Shown here: positions 1 to 12,905 of the stretch, in pieces
Numbering within the stretch: the first letter of the stretch is position 1
Layout of the letters: every line of letters begins with the position of its first letter
Source: Microvelia longipes
Lineage: Eukaryota > Arthropoda > Insecta > Hemiptera > Veliidae
Length of the DNA: 64,000 nucleotides
Direction of reading: 5' to 3'
Assembly (NCBI GenBank): GCA_018340805.1
Contig: JACMZG010001914.1
Span: forward strand, 22,102,055 to 22,166,054
Notes under the pieces: model-generated
Database searches by the model: none
What the model saw: the letters and a program-made list of their open reading frames with translations, nothing else
What the model was told of the DNA's origin: nothing
Made by a program: the position numbers and the translations under genes

Positions 1-216
1 ACTAATCTTTAAACTAGTGCAAATAATAGTGCGTACTTCTAATTTTAGAGGCATAGTTTTGTAACAACTGGATGATTATGCGCATTTCCTTTGGAAAATA
101 CAGACAAAATGAGTTACGAGCAGTGCTTGACAATTGAGTAACTGCTTAGGTTCTAAAGCATGACCGGAACACGCAATGGGCATGGTTCTTGCATAAGCAA
201 GAAATGGGTTGTTTAG

Positions 217-369
217 CACGGAAACACGCATTCTAAATTAAATTCGCCCGACAGCGGACCACCGCGCCGGAATTATTTATTTACTAGTTGTAAACTTATA
301 TAATGTAAAAAGCACGGAAACACGCATCCAAAGGAAATTCGCCCGACATGCGGACCACCGCGCCAGAAT
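217..369. repeat. Direct duplication of a ~58-bp GC-rich unit
   Basis: Two copies (217-276 and 312-369) share AGCACGGAAACACGCAT, then AAATTCGCCCGACA, then GCGGACCACCGCGCC, with a few substitutions and small indels between them. They are separated by ~35 bases of AT-rich sequence. The GC content stands out against the surroundings. It may be a satellite fragment or a piece of a transposon terminus; I do not recognise the family. Confidence 0.75.
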
Positions 370-603
370 TTTTTGTAGTCCTTGTAGGAATAATAAATAA
401 TTTGTCGTTTGATAAATAAAATTTTTACCGAGTGAAGCCCTGGTATCGCTACTAGTCATTTAATAAAATATATAATTATTCATATCATACGGTTCAAAAT
501 TTAATGCGAGGGTGGGATTTTTTAAGTTTACATCCTGTATATATATTTTATTTGGAAGTTCTTTTGATTTTATTTTTCCTACTTCCAAAAAAAAATCCTA
601 CTT

Positions 604-705
604 CCTAAGTCCGAAAATGCAGCACATTTTCGGACTTAGGTCCGACGGGACTTTTAAGGTACGTAAAAGTCCTGGGACGTACTTTTTGGAAGTACTTCCA
701 AAATG
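604..705. repeat. Three consecutive hairpins
   Basis: The first hairpin has perfect 16-bp arms (604-619 and 625-640) around a 5-base loop. The second runs about 648-672, pairing GGACTTTTA with TAAAAGTCC. The third is a near-continuous palindrome at about 686-705 (TTTTGGAAGTACTTCCAAAA). Such stacking is typical of a MITE or foldback end. The similar words GGTATCGCTACTAGT (~441) and GGTATCACTGCTAGT (~711) bracket the cluster and may be related boundary sequence. Confidence 0.65.
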
Positions 706-1640
706 TACGAGGGTATCACTGCTAGTGTAGAGATTTATTACAAGAGCAAATGAGAGAAACATCTGTTTAGGGCTTTAAGGGCACTGGGTCTTTTTATAAA
801 ATAAAGTGACTTTTTAAAACCTTTCACCCATAAAGATGAAGAGTCTAAAAGGTTACCCTTTTTTAATCGTCTATTTGTTTTTGTTGTTTACTACTGACTT
901 TATTAGACTTAAACTATTGGATTACTAGACATTAGACTTAACTTACTTAGATTTAGGACTTTTAGACTTAAACTTGCATTATTGGATTTAAACTATAGTA
1001 TATATTGAATTTAATCGTCTATTAAATAATTGGAACTATACATTTTAAATTTGAAAAATATTGTTAAAAAATAGCGCATTTACAACGTTGTTTTTTCTAC
1101 TCAGACGTGATCTTTTATTTCTTGCTTTAAGCTGCTTTCGAGTAGTGCTAAATATTTTAAAAGAAATGCGTGTATAATGTTATTTTTTTACTTTTAAATA
1201 GTTTATTAACATTTAAATAGAATTTTAGACAAATTAACATATGCAATTTTACTTTTTAAAGATTAATAAAGTTTAGTTATAAAAATAGATTATCTAGGGA
1301 TATTTGGTTAAACTGCGATTAAGTCAGCCGTCCACATGAAAACAAAAATCTACCTGATGATAGTCTGTCTCCCGTCTGCCCCTGTAATTTTATAGGTCAT
1401 TTCGTTAAAATGAATTTATTTCCTGATTTCAATCACTATTAATTAATTTATATTTTTTAATTAAAGTTTAAAGTAATATATTTCGGGTTAAAATGATATG
1501 CGTTTTTAGCTCAAGTTTTTTTAAAACATTCGTTAGTTCGTAAAACTTTGGTGAAGATAACTTTATCGAAAAATATTTTTCTCATAAAAATATCAATTTA
1601 TGATGTAACCGGTAATTAAATTGTTCTAAAATCTGCCAAA

Positions 1641-1734
1641 ATGGCTGATAAATTAGGTTTAGGACCCGAACTCCGGGAACTTAAAATAGGGTCTTCATTT
1701 TTCAATAATAAAACTGAATTCCACTCGCTGCGAT
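1641..1734 (+). CDS. Eaf: Eaf exon 1
   Basis: Encodes residues 1-31 plus one base of codon 32. The donor is CGAT|GTAAGT. This is the start of the EAF domain. It is too short to stand out as an ORF and was found by extending the conserved domain upstream of exon 2. Confidence 0.92.
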
Positions 1735-4700
1735 GTAAGTTTGACAACTTTCCATATGTATATTTAAAATTGATAATTTATAAGCTATATTCTTATTATA
1801 TGACGTATTTGTAACCATTATTTGTTTGTATGTATGTTATATTTAATTAACTTATAGTCAAAGTTACTATTTAAGTGATCTATTTGGTGTATGATGAGTT
1901 GTACATTTCATGGCTGGCTAACATTCACTATTGGTAATTTTCAGATGATTTCAAGCCTGCGAGTGTGGTTAGTGGTAGCAAGAATGCTACTATAGAAATA
2001 GGATCTAATCAGCAAGTCACGGTTACTCACTTAGAGTCTTCCGGAGGATCACAGACTGTATTTAAAGGTTCTAGGAAACCATATCAAAAAGAATGTGTGC
2101 TCATTATAGACAAAAATACTGGAGAAGTTACTTTAGAAAAATTAGCTACAAATATTCAGCTCAAAAAGACTAGGTATGGTTATAATGATTGCAATTCAAC
2201 TTATTAGAACTAGTATCGTGCAGTGAACGAATGGAGAGGTAGGAATATGGGTAAAGAGACCAAACTATATAAGGCAGAATTGATTGAAGGGGGACCAGAG
2301 TTAGACTCAAGTTGTTAATTTGACATAAAGTGTCTAGAATTGTGATATTTTCTGTGGCATTGTAAAAAGTTTGATGCAGTGACAAGGTGTCTAAAGTTGT
2401 GGTATGCTTTTGTAATTCTACATCTACTACAAAGTTAAATTGTTAGTTCCAATTTTATCAATTGATGTATTAAATTATGTTAACAACTCTTGTTTTTCTA
2501 CTTATATGTTTCATATAATAACTCATGTTTCTACTTATATGCTTATACCCTAGTAGTCTGTAACTTACAAAACTACAAATAGACAAACTGCTACAGGATA
2601 ACTACCATGTGGCTACAAAGAGAAGAGGGACCCTGAAGGCACACAGAAGCCTTGTTTTTAATTTTATTTGAACATATTTCTTTTAATAATACAATTGGTA
2701 CGTTTGTCTACCACCATAATCAGTGAGTCAAACTAGTGTCAACTTTATAAGACAACTTTTTTTTCAGGCCTGAGGGAAGTAGACCAGGAGGATATAATTT
2801 AGGTTCTAGTAGCAATAGACCCCCTACCCCTGTAGATAAGAAACATAGTCCACCTGGTATAGGAGGTAGAAATAATAAATTATCTCAACCAGCTCCGAAA
2901 CAGAGTCCGAAGCAAACACACCAATCTCCACAGTATAATCACAGGAGCAGTCCGTTAATTGTACACAAATCTCCTCCTCAGGTCTCTAATTTAGGGTAAG
3001 TACCCATTTAAGTTTATAAATTCACCACTTTTAGAGGCTTGTTAAAAAATCACACCATGTATAATTGTTATATCTGTTATTAGAGGTTAGTAGAGTCGGT
3101 TTTCACAATTGTAGATAAAAGAGAATACTATAGATGGGTTATTTCAGCTCAAAGGTGATCTTGAAGGACTTCAACTAGTACCAGCTAGCTAACTATGGAA
3201 CTGAAGACGCATTTTCTAAAATAATAATTAGTTTTTAAGTCTGTCCTTGAATAGATCCAGTTCTATATTTATTTTATTAGTAAATTAAATATAGATTTTG
3301 TTTTAGTATACGTATTCTATAAACTGATTTTTTATTGGAACTTTTTATGTAAAAGAGTAGTTTTTAAATTGCCAACATGCTCAATATTAGTAAAATATAT
3401 TTTAAGTTTACGGAAAATTTGTACGTATGTTAAAATATATTAAATTTATTTAAGAATAAATATTATAATTGTAAGAAGTGAATTAATTAATGTTATGTTG
3501 CATAATTTCAAATCCTGCATTTATGCATTTACTTAATTTTCTATTGTCAGTTTTACTTTTATATTCTGTTGATATAGTTTCGTATACCCGTATAATAGAA
3601 CTAACGTTCTCATCGTGTAATTGGATCTCTTTCTGTTACAAGAACTATTATTGATACAACAATGTATCATACTGTTTTCATTTTTTTAGTTGGCCTCTAT
3701 TAATATAGCTAAAGATTATTTTGCCTATTAAATATGAGACTGAATTGTTAGTGAGTGTATGTGACTGCATTGTAGACTTAATGCACTGACTGGTAGTTTA
3801 CTATATTACTCTATGACCTAATGATGGTAATGATATTATGTATTTTTTTCAGTTTATCGCCATCTCCTGCCGCTAGTTTACCTATGATAGACGATTGTAA
3901 TGATAATTCAAGTAATAGTTTTGATATAGGAAATCCTCTTACCTTTCCAGAGCTAAGAGATTCACCAGAATTTAATAACTTCCAGGAGGATGTAAGTACT
4001 TTTAATTTAAAACAAACTTAATGATGTGTCTTAACTGATTTTAGATTTTTTTAATCGTTAAAAGTAAAAATACAAATTTTTATCAATATAATTTTAAAAA
4101 TGGGATTATGTTGTCTAAAAGGTTAATGAAGTTTAAGAGTAAGAAGAGAAATTAGCCTAATACATTGATTAGAAGATTCCAACATGGATATTAGCTTAAG
4201 GGTAATAGTTAGGTAGGTCACTTTTAATACTTAACAGAAGCACCAATCTCTCAATAAGTGGTATACTCTCTGGTTGTCTGCTTTACTGCCATTTTCGCTG
4301 ACATCTAATCTTATGTGAAGGTTGTGTTAAGAGAAACCTCTCACTCATGTCCTATACACTTGCCCTGTGTTGTACACCTTTGTCTAACCAGTATTCCTCA
4401 AGAGAAACTTATGGAAGATCCCTTGTACAAGTTGATAACTTTTTGAGAGACTAAAAGTTTTTTTTGGGGGGGGGGATTAAAATAATCTAAAAGTTGTCTT
4501 TATACTCTTTTGGGCTTGCACTAAAACTAAAGTGACTTATATTAATAGAGGAAGGACTAGGGTTGACTAGCAGAGTGATAAGAGGTCTAGTAGTGTGACA
4601 ATATCCTTTAGTTATCATAGCCATACTTACTCCTACTCTAGGGAGATTAGGGACGTCTACGACTCCTATTGGAGCACATATTCATAATGTAACTGACAAA

Positions 4701-7318
4701 CGGGAATTTTTCTGTGATGTCACATTACTTAATGGGTACTTAATTATTATATGTGTGATAGATAATAATTACAGCATATTTTTTAATTAATTTTACTTAA
4801 TTTGAGATAAAATAGTTGAAAATAATGTAATACTTACATAAAATTGTTATTACTATGAAAAATAAAAAAATGATATCACCAATTTACAGTTATGGTACCA
4901 AGCTGCTACCCAGGCAATGATAACAGCCCTTGTATCCTCCCTCTATTAGAAAGTCTCTTTGACTAAGGCCTACTTCAGTTGTCTTATGTTCTAGTGGGGT
5001 TATTCCATATCAAATCAACACAGGTAAAAATACTTGATATCTTCAATTTTAATATAATTTGGCAGACAGGTAGGCACCATAAAAGGAAGAAAATACCAAA
5101 TGAGCCAAATCTTTGGCTCATTTGGTGCAGCCATATTGCCGCAGTAGGGTGGTGAATTTTCCAAAAAATGTGATTTTTAAACTTTTCTTTGACTACAAAA
5201 ATAGCTGTATCTAAAATTCTGCATATGGTATGATTTTTATTAGGGTGGCGTTTAAAAGCTTAAACTTAGCCATTTCAAATAGATTCTACATATTATAGGA
5301 TTATTAGTCACAAGTTTTTATTATGAGCAAATATAAAATAAAAATGCTAATATCTCAAAAAGCGCCTTTTTAAAATTTTTGAAAAAATTCCTAAAAAGAG
5401 CTTAAACTGTTAGTAAAATGTCCACTAAGTTTCATTTTGGGACCGCCAAGGGATTGGACACAGTAGCGCATAACGTGTGTCAAAGAGTAATAAATTCACT
5501 TTTTTGCAATTTCTATCAATGATTATGTGATAAATCTTAAATTTTTTACAGTTTGACATACCTTGACACACGTTATGCGCTTCTGTGTCCATTCCCATGG
5601 TGGTCCCAAAATTAAACTGAGTGGACATTTTATTAACAGTTTAAGCTCTTTTTAGGAATTTTTTTTAAATTTTTAAAAAGTCGCTTTTTGAGATATTAGC
5701 ATTTTTATTTTATATCTGCTCAATATAAAAACTTGTGACTAATTATCCTAAAGTATGTAGAATCTTTTTAAAAGGGCTAAGTTTAAGCTTATAAGCGTCA
5801 CCAAAATAATATGCAGAAGTTTAGATACAGCCATTTTTGTAGTCAAAGAAATGTTGAAAAATCACATTTTTTAGAAAATTCACCACCCTACTGCGGCAAT
5901 ATGGCTGCACCAAATAAGCCAAATCTGGGTATTTTCTTCCTTCTATGGTGCCTACCTGTCAGCCATATTATATTAAAATCGGTGACATCAAATCCAAAAA
6001 TGTACTTTTTTGTGTTGATTTGACATTGAATGACCCAGTTTATACCACTGGTCTTTAAGCATTTAAGTTTTTTTAATCATCCTCAGATTTAATGTATGAA
6101 GGTGAATCAATACAATAATGTTTATAATTTCCTACCTAATCTTGAGATATCTCTAGATACCTAATCTAGAGTAGTATCTTCCTGTTGCATTTATGTAACC
6201 TATAAAGAGGAGCCTATGAGTCTATGAAAATATAGGAGGCAATAAATCTTGTGTTTGATTACTAAGAACCTAATTATGACCTACTCCTATGAATAGGATT
6301 AAGTCATCCTTGAACTTTTAGGAGTAAGTATTGTCTTTGACCCTCAAAAATGGCCACAGAACCCACTATTAAATAAATAGATCTTTATTTTTCATCAAAT
6401 TTTTTAGAAAATTGTCATTCTTAAAACTAAACATATAAAGTGTACTGTGAACAATATATCTATACATTTTTTAATAGGTAAAAATTGAAGACCAAAACAC
6501 AACTGTCAACAAATAAGTGAACATTCAAAATGGCCAAGCTTGTCGGCATAAGTGAGAGACATGAGTATTAACATAAAGCCACAAAAAGATCTAATTCAAA
6601 TATATGTAACCCGAAAAAATTCAAAATTCGTCATACTTTTTGAACACACCTTGTAATTCAAAATGTTAATGCCGAATGCACTATACCCCACAAGACTAAA
6701 ATAACCTATTGAGCCCTATATTCTTAAGAGAATTGGTAAAAAGGGCCTTAATAGCATGTTTTACTCGCATAATAGTAAATTATTTACCTCCAACTACTAC
6801 TACTAATGTTGCGACTTGTTATTTGCAGGATGGCTTAACAGGAGCTGGAGCACAGGTAGAGGTTCTTACTGATACATCTAGTGACTCTGATAGTGATTCT
6901 AATTCATCAGACAGTGATAACGATACTCCAACAACTCATCCTCCTAATAGAGTTAATGGTAATTGATATTGTGATCTATCTATATTTACCATCATATTAT
7001 GTTCATTTAAAATCTTAAATCGTCAGCAAATGATTAAATTTTGAGCTTATGATGATTTGCATTGTTAGGTTAGTTGTAACTCATATGAACCTTAAAATTG
7101 ATTTTATATTTTAAAAAATGGTTATTTTAATCAAAAGTTTACTTAGTAATTTATGTAGTTAATAGGATTAGATTATTTTCTTTTAGTGTATAACATCATT
7201 CATGTATTTTGTTTTAGGACATGTTAATGGTAAAAGTACGTCATCATCTGCATCAAACCATTTTGGAAGTCTAACAGAAGACTTACAGCTCTCTGAGTCA
7301 GGGTCTGACTCTGATTAA
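1641..7318 (+). CDS. Eaf: ELL-associated factor (Eaf) homologue, six coding exons
   Basis: EAF proteins bind ELL, a subunit of the little and super elongation complexes, and stimulate RNA polymerase II elongation in the nucleus. Coding exons are 1641-1734, 1945-2173, 2768-2995, 3853-3991, 6829-6958 and 7218-7318. They join in frame to 921 nt (306 aa plus TAA), all with GT-AG introns. Residues 1-107 form the conserved EAF N-terminal domain: start MADKLGLGPELRELKIGSSF, then a YDFKPASV segment and LIIDKNTGEVTLEKL near its end. Residues 108-200 are Pro/Ser-rich with SPKQ-like repeats. The C-terminal third is acidic and Ser/Asp-rich (SSDSDSDSNSSDSDND at ~237-252) and the protein ends in SGSDSD, as expected for the EAF transactivation region. 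The start lies in a good context (GCCAAAATGG). The family call is from recognition, without a search. Confidence 0.93.
1945..2173 (+). CDS. Eaf: Eaf exon 2
   Basis: Encodes most of the EAF domain (residues 32-107). Acceptor TTTTCAG|ATGATT, donor ACTAG|GTATGG. The ATG-initiated reading beginning at 1965 is internal to this exon and is not a start. Read-through beyond 2173 is intron. Confidence 0.93.
2768..2995 (+). CDS. Eaf: Eaf exon 3
   Basis: Encodes residues 108-183: a Gly/Ser/Pro-rich linker with repeated SP sites (KHSPP, KQSPKQ, HQSPQ, HKSPP), possible targets of proline-directed kinases. Acceptor TTTTTTTTCAG|GCC, donor TTAGG|GTAAGT. Confidence 0.9.
3853..3991 (+). CDS. Eaf: Eaf exon 4
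   Basis: Encodes residues 184-230, SPSPAASLPMIDD to FNNFQED, an acidic/Asn-rich stretch. Acceptor TTTTTTTCAG, donor GAGGAT|GTAAGT. Phase 0 at its end. Confidence 0.9.
4997..6036. repeat. 1.04-kb palindromic (foldback-type) element in Eaf intron 4
   Basis: The two halves are long near-perfect inverted repeats of about 490 bp around a ~77-base spacer (~5486-5562). The outer ends read GGGTTATTCCATATCAAATC on the left and, reverse-complemented, GGGTCATTCAATGTCAAATC on the right. Near the centre, TAGCGCATAACGTGTGTC pairs with GACACACGTTATGCGC. Small ORFs inside are by-products of the inverted arms. A 3-bp AGT could be the target duplication if the boundary is shifted by a base or two, but this is uncertain. 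It most resembles a non-autonomous foldback/MITE DNA transposon. Confidence 0.85.
6829..6958 (+). CDS. Eaf: Eaf exon 5
   Basis: Encodes residues 231-273, including the Ser/Asp-rich acidic run. Acceptor TTATTTGCAG|GAT, donor AATG|GTAATT. The preceding intron (3992-6828) is enlarged by the palindromic element at 4997-6036. Confidence 0.9.
7218..7318 (+). CDS. Eaf: Eaf exon 6 (terminal)
   Basis: Encodes residues 274-306 and the TAA stop at 7316-7318. The C-terminus is acidic (LSESGSDSD). Acceptor TGTTTTAG|GAC. Confidence 0.9.
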
Positions 7319-7619
7319 ACCTAGAATATTTTTTACCTTATAAGTACAGTTGTCTTACCTGTCTTGGCCATTACTCCGTCGCCATCTGAGGCTTCCGTCT
7401 AAAACAGTACCATTATTTATTATTTCTTTGCCGTTTTTCCTTTAATTGTTAATTTTTATTATAATTATTGATTCTTTTTTTAATATGATTAATGCAATAT
7501 TTTTTAAGAGGAGTTTTTGAAAAGATAAAAATATATCCATGAATGTACTTCATTATTTAATTTTTTTTTTAAATTTACTGCTTTTATCAAAGAAGTAATA
7601 ATAAAAGTAATCTACATCT

Positions 7620-7650
7620 CTGAAGAACCCACTTACATTGGGTTCTTCAG
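7620..7650. repeat. Perfect 12-bp-arm hairpin downstream of Eaf
   Basis: CTGAAGAACCCA pairs perfectly with TGGGTTCTTCAG around a 7-base loop, about 300 bases after the Eaf stop and probably within its 3' UTR. It is too short for a microRNA precursor. It could be an RNA structural element or chance. Confidence 0.5.
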
Positions 7651-10600
7651 AATTCATTATTTGTTATTGTCATACCCAAGAACTTTAATCCTATTAATTT
7701 AACAGTCTGTCTGCCATGAAGTTTAGAAAAAAAAGATATGGAATTTTACATCATCCAGTCATCATCAGTTTTTCTTTAATTGTTACAGTGTTTTGAGACA
7801 TTAATACCTTCTAAAGTTTAATGAAATTGGTTGCCTTCTTTGTATTATTTTTTAACTGTATAAGTCCAGCATGTCTCCTCATTCTATATGAATATAATAA
7901 ATTAGAAGTAAGATTAAAAAAGTGTTCCGTTACTTAAAAAAGATATCAACTAGTTTAATGCTAGTTCAAAACCTAATTACAACCTAGTCGAGATTTGTTA
8001 AAAAGAATGAAAGAAGTATTTTTAATGAAAGATAATAAACAAAAGAATAAAATGTCTAACCAACCAATGGAAAAATATTTTTTTGGTTAGGCACTGATGA
8101 TGATCTGTAAGACTGAAAGCTAGCTATGTCATAACATAAAAGAACTATCAAACTATCAGTGGAGAGTCTTTTTTCTTAAATCATTTATTATTGGACTCCA
8201 CAGCTCTATTTACTGATAGTAGAGGTTTGTTTTAATGTTACTGCATGAGCCTTTTAAAAGGTCTTGTCATTATTTGTAAAATGAAAAACAATTAGATATT
8301 ATTGTGAAATTTTAAGAAAATACTGTGTAAGAATTAAATAAATTATTTAATTTAATTTTTATTTGAATCTTTTTGAAATATCCTCTTATTATATTAAAAT
8401 TAATGATTGTACATAACGTTACTATTATTTTTATTTTTTAAAGAAATGAACTTAGGCTAGGGTATACTTAATTTTTTTGTTGTTGGGAAAGTTTTAATTG
8501 TTATAATAATTTAATGAATCGATCAGTAGTTTTCCTTTGGTTTTGTGCTAAACTTTTTGCAATATTGTACCATTTAATTCTATTTTTACTAAATAAGTAC
8601 ATTTAGACGAATGAATTTTATAACAACATTTACAAGAAATAATTTTATTTTTTTTTATCTTACACTGCTTAGAAAAAAAATGTATAATTATAAATTTTTT
8701 TATCATTGAAATTAACAATTGAAGAATTTCTCGTTAATGAATTTATAAATTTTACCAAGCAAACCAAAATCATGGATTTTACTGTTATTAAATAAAAAAT
8801 GGTAGAAAAAATACTGTTTTTTCTACCATTCCCTAGAGCCAGTTCTGAAGACATGGGGGTCTGTTATTAGATTGATTAACAGTATTTATGGTCCTTGCAC
8901 AAGTTTTTCTGAGAAATTTTATTTTCTATTGTTTATTCAACATTGATTTGAGAGTGTTAAACTTTTAACATTATCATCTTTTTTCTGTTATTTTTCTTCT
9001 TATTCTTGAGTCACCATAGGAATACTACTGAGTTTGCCATTTTATGTTTGTAAAATTCCTGTTACCCTTTCATTTTAAATGAAAATTTTTGTATAAGTTA
9101 GTTGTTCAGTATATTTCATATGATAGTTAAATTAATAATTATCAATATGTTACACAGCTATTTTCAAACTTATAAATCAGTAATAGAGAAAATGTTTTAA
9201 AATGGTAATTTTTAAAAACCATTTGATTTAAAAGATGAATAAAACAATAAACTCAAAATTGGTTGGATCTCACAATAATTTTATTTTATTGCTTACTTAA
9301 TTTGATTTTAATTTATACTGGTGTGTTTTAAAAATATACTGTGTAGTACTTGCTTTGTAAAGTATTAGCAAATAAAATACCAATGTTTTTGAATACTACT
9401 CAGGTATGCAATAACATAAACCATAATAAACCTTATGGTGAACCCACAGTTCAAAGAGTTGTTCAAGTAATCAGTGCTGTGGTTCAAAAACTATTCTAAA
9501 CCCTTTGGTCTTCAACCTAACCATTGACTTATGTAGCTGTCAATATTTTCTTATTATAAAGTGTAGAAGTGTATAATTTTGTTGACAGATGACTTTTTAT
9601 TAAAAACTTTAATTGTGACTTGTTTACTGATAAATATATGTAAATAAAATCATAGTTTTTCTAACCCTTCGCTACATTTATTCTTGAGGTCAACTAATAT
9701 GACATGGATCTGTAGTGTGGTGTTATGATTTGTAAATCAGGTATACCATTAGGTTCTTTGTAAAGTAAATTTCTTAAAAAAACTTTTCATCAAATTTATA
9801 GTTGCCATAGTTAATTCATCCATCATTGTAAATTTAGTATTTCGTGCAAACTTTGGCTTCACAGGTTTTTTTTTTATTTTTGGATTTCAATGTTCTCTTC
9901 CAATCATATAAGAAACTGTGTTAACTTTTTTCTCTAGTAACCAAAATCTTATTTTGAGCTTACCAATTAACTTATTTTGATATTCCAGGTTATCAACTTT
10001 AAAATTTATTACTATTGTTTAGTGCACAATTGAAAGGCTAATTAATCCTAGTATGGTAGCCAAAATATAAAGAACCAAGTGCTCCATTAAGTACTTAAGA
10101 CCTCATTAAAATAATTATGTTGGTCTGTGGGTTTCTAATAATTAAGTTTTAACTTCAAAAATTACAATAAGACATATTTATACATAAAATAGAAGTGAAA
10201 TCCCACAAGTCTAAGCATGTGACTGAGAACAAAATGTTAAAAACCTATGCCTGCATTTTCTACATAGCATTTTTAAAATAAAATATTGTTTTAACAGGGT
10301 TGACTCTGCTTCTATTGTGTCTTGTCATATCAGTAGTTATTACTTTAATTTAAGCTTCCTCCTCTCTTTTTATTACCTTATTCCTTACTTATTACCTCAC
10401 AGTAAATATGTCCATTAAATAAAACAATTTAACTGAATCTTTATTATTAAGTTTTGTAAAGAAGATTTTAGGTGGTTCAACTGAAGTGTATCAGGTTTTC
10501 AACCCTCTCATGACTCACAAGTTGAAATTATTTGCATAACCCAGTCACCATACATATGTAATAACTAACATCTGTTTCTATAAAACCTTTTGATGTTGAA

Positions 10601-12164
10601 ATGTAGTTGGCAAGTTGTTTTGAGAGTATATTGTAACAATTTTTGAAGCTTTGTGACTTGTTTTGATATTGAAATATGTAAGAATAATAAACATCAGATA
10701 TTATATAAAGTAAGCAATCCCCACATGACTACAGTTATTATCTACCAATTTAATTTCTTTGTTTTGACTTGAAGATTTAAAGAATCCCTGTATTTTATAC
10801 TCGAGCAGGATATAAATTATTTATTTTAATAATACCTCGTCTATGTACAGTTACTAATTATTTTAACCAAAAAATATTTCATTAACTATTATATTTATCC
10901 CAACTATAAAAAACTATTTTATTTATTATTATATTATATTTTTTTTAATAAAAATTTTTATACAATTTTATTATCAAGTCAAAAAAAAAAAATATTTAAA
11001 AAAAAATTAGAATAAATTATAAAAAAGAAAAAGGCTAGATGTTTTTGTGAGCTTAATTTTTTCTTATTAATAAATGTGTTGTGAATATTCCATATTTTAA
11101 TAGGAAAAAGTAATAAATTTATTATTGAATGAGAGTAAAATCTTCCAATGTGAGTGTTATTTTTAAAAAAACATAGTTTTTAAAGTGAAAAAATTGATTA
11201 TTGTACATAAAAATTACGTCTTTTGTTAAAATGAATAATAAAAGACTTTGAAGATGACTTTTAATTTTTGCTTACCTTTTGCATTATTTCGTATGGCTGA
11301 TAGATATTGTTTTGGGTGATAAATAAAAATTCAACTTGAAAAAGTGCTGACAAAGGACGAACTGTATTTCAACTTTTATTTTTGGAGCAACAGTTCATTA
11401 GTTAATAATGAGCTGTTATTGCACAACTTAGTTAATTTATGTCAAGATACTTAAGCAACATTTTAAAGCTAATCCATTTGCTAAAAGATGAAAAATGTTT
11501 ATATTTACTTTTTATATAAGCAATTCGCTCACTAAAAGTTTGTTGCACTATATTGTTTGTCTGCATCAGAGTATAGTATAGTAAACTAATCAGTGGTCTG
11601 TGTTTAATGTTTTGAACTTAGGATTAAATAATTTTTACAGTTATGAAAAAATACAGACAAAAGTAATTTTAACAAACTTAACAGGGTTTCTTGGGATTTA
11701 AAACTTTAAAAGCTTCTTTATTTCAGTCTTACTTTTTTCACCTCATATATTTTTTAATGTCACCTACTACCGTCTTAAGCAGTATTGCTAAAACTGATTT
11801 GTAAGTTCTTCCACATTTTCAAAGGCCATGCAATTATTTATTTCATATTTATTTACTATATGCTTACTTGCAACTGGATATTGAAGGCAAGGACAAAAGT
11901 CCATCTTTGTCTTAGGCATCTCCCGATAACTTTAATGTTAGCTACTTTTAGTGTACTCATATAATGCACAGATTATAACGTTCTTTAAAGACCCATACAA
12001 ATGTTAAAGAACAGTATATGAGGACACTACAACTAGCGTTCTGCTATTAATAAATAAGACTTTACATTATGGCGGGTTGTTTTTAAAAAAAATTATGACA
12101 TAAACCAAAGTTATAAAATCATAAAACAATTTTTTGAAAAAAAATTGACGTTAAAACAATGTAT

Positions 12165-12905
12165 TACATATTCAGGTAGAGACCGGTTTCAGCTAAATTG
12201 CACCATCTCAAGTAGAGGAAATGGTGTGTGAGTGGTTTTCACAAAGTTCTCTGTCTGTATGTGTGTGTGTCTGTTATCATCGTAATGCCTAGTGTGTTTA
12301 TGCTAGAGAGTTGAAACTTTAGTCAACGCTATAGTTTTGCTATTCTGAAAATATATGTTATGATGTCTCTAACCCCCAGTAATGACTCAGCAAAAATTTT
12401 GTAGAGCAGAAAAATGATGGTAAGAGCCTTTTCATCTCACTACAGAACCTAATCGATATTGTAGAGGTCATTGACCTAGTCGTATAAATATACACAACAT
12501 TACATTTATATGTATTGTTGTATATATGTCTAGGTCATAGACGAAACGGCTTGTATGTTAGTCTTATACATAGCTACATGCATGCTAAATATTAATCGAA
12601 TCGCATCATTTTTCTGAGTTTCAAAATTTTTGCTGAGTCATTATTGCGTAGTGACATCATAGAATATATGTTTAGTATAGCACAACTACAGCGGTGACTG
12701 ATTTTTGTACAAAGTTTTAACTCTCTAGCATAAACACACTAGGCGTTACGATGATAACAGTCACACACACATACAGACAGACAACTTTGTGAAAACCACT
12801 CAGGAGGTATTAAAAACATCTGAAACTGATAATTCTGGTGACATCCCAGTTTCGAATCTTTTTGAAAAGACACAATACTTTTCTATACACCTACGCCATA
12901 AATGA
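12165..12905. repeat. Head-to-head pair of the TTTATGCTAGAGAG dispersed repeat
   Basis: The left arm (about 12170-12420, + orientation) and right arm (about 12600-12870, - orientation) are ~250-bp inverted copies. Each carries GTGGTTTTCACAAAGTT, a (TG)n-rich stretch, TGTTATCATCGTAA, and GTGTTTATGCTAGAGAGTT. The ~180-bp middle is not obviously paired. Either two copies inserted in opposite orientation, or the complete element is a foldback and the single-arm copies elsewhere are fragments. Confidence 0.8.

Larger units (their letters stand above)
1..1640. other. Non-coding upstream of Eaf
   Basis: No supportable gene. It holds a GC-rich direct duplication (217-369) and a cluster of three hairpins (604-705), listed separately. 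The rest is AT-rich sequence that should include the Eaf promoter and 5' UTR, but I see no TATA box or other element I would defend. Confidence 0.6.

Noticed and set aside
5425..6023. Small ORFs (67 and 70 codons) within the Eaf intron
   Set aside because: They lie in the palindrome arms and are by-products of the inverted repeat.
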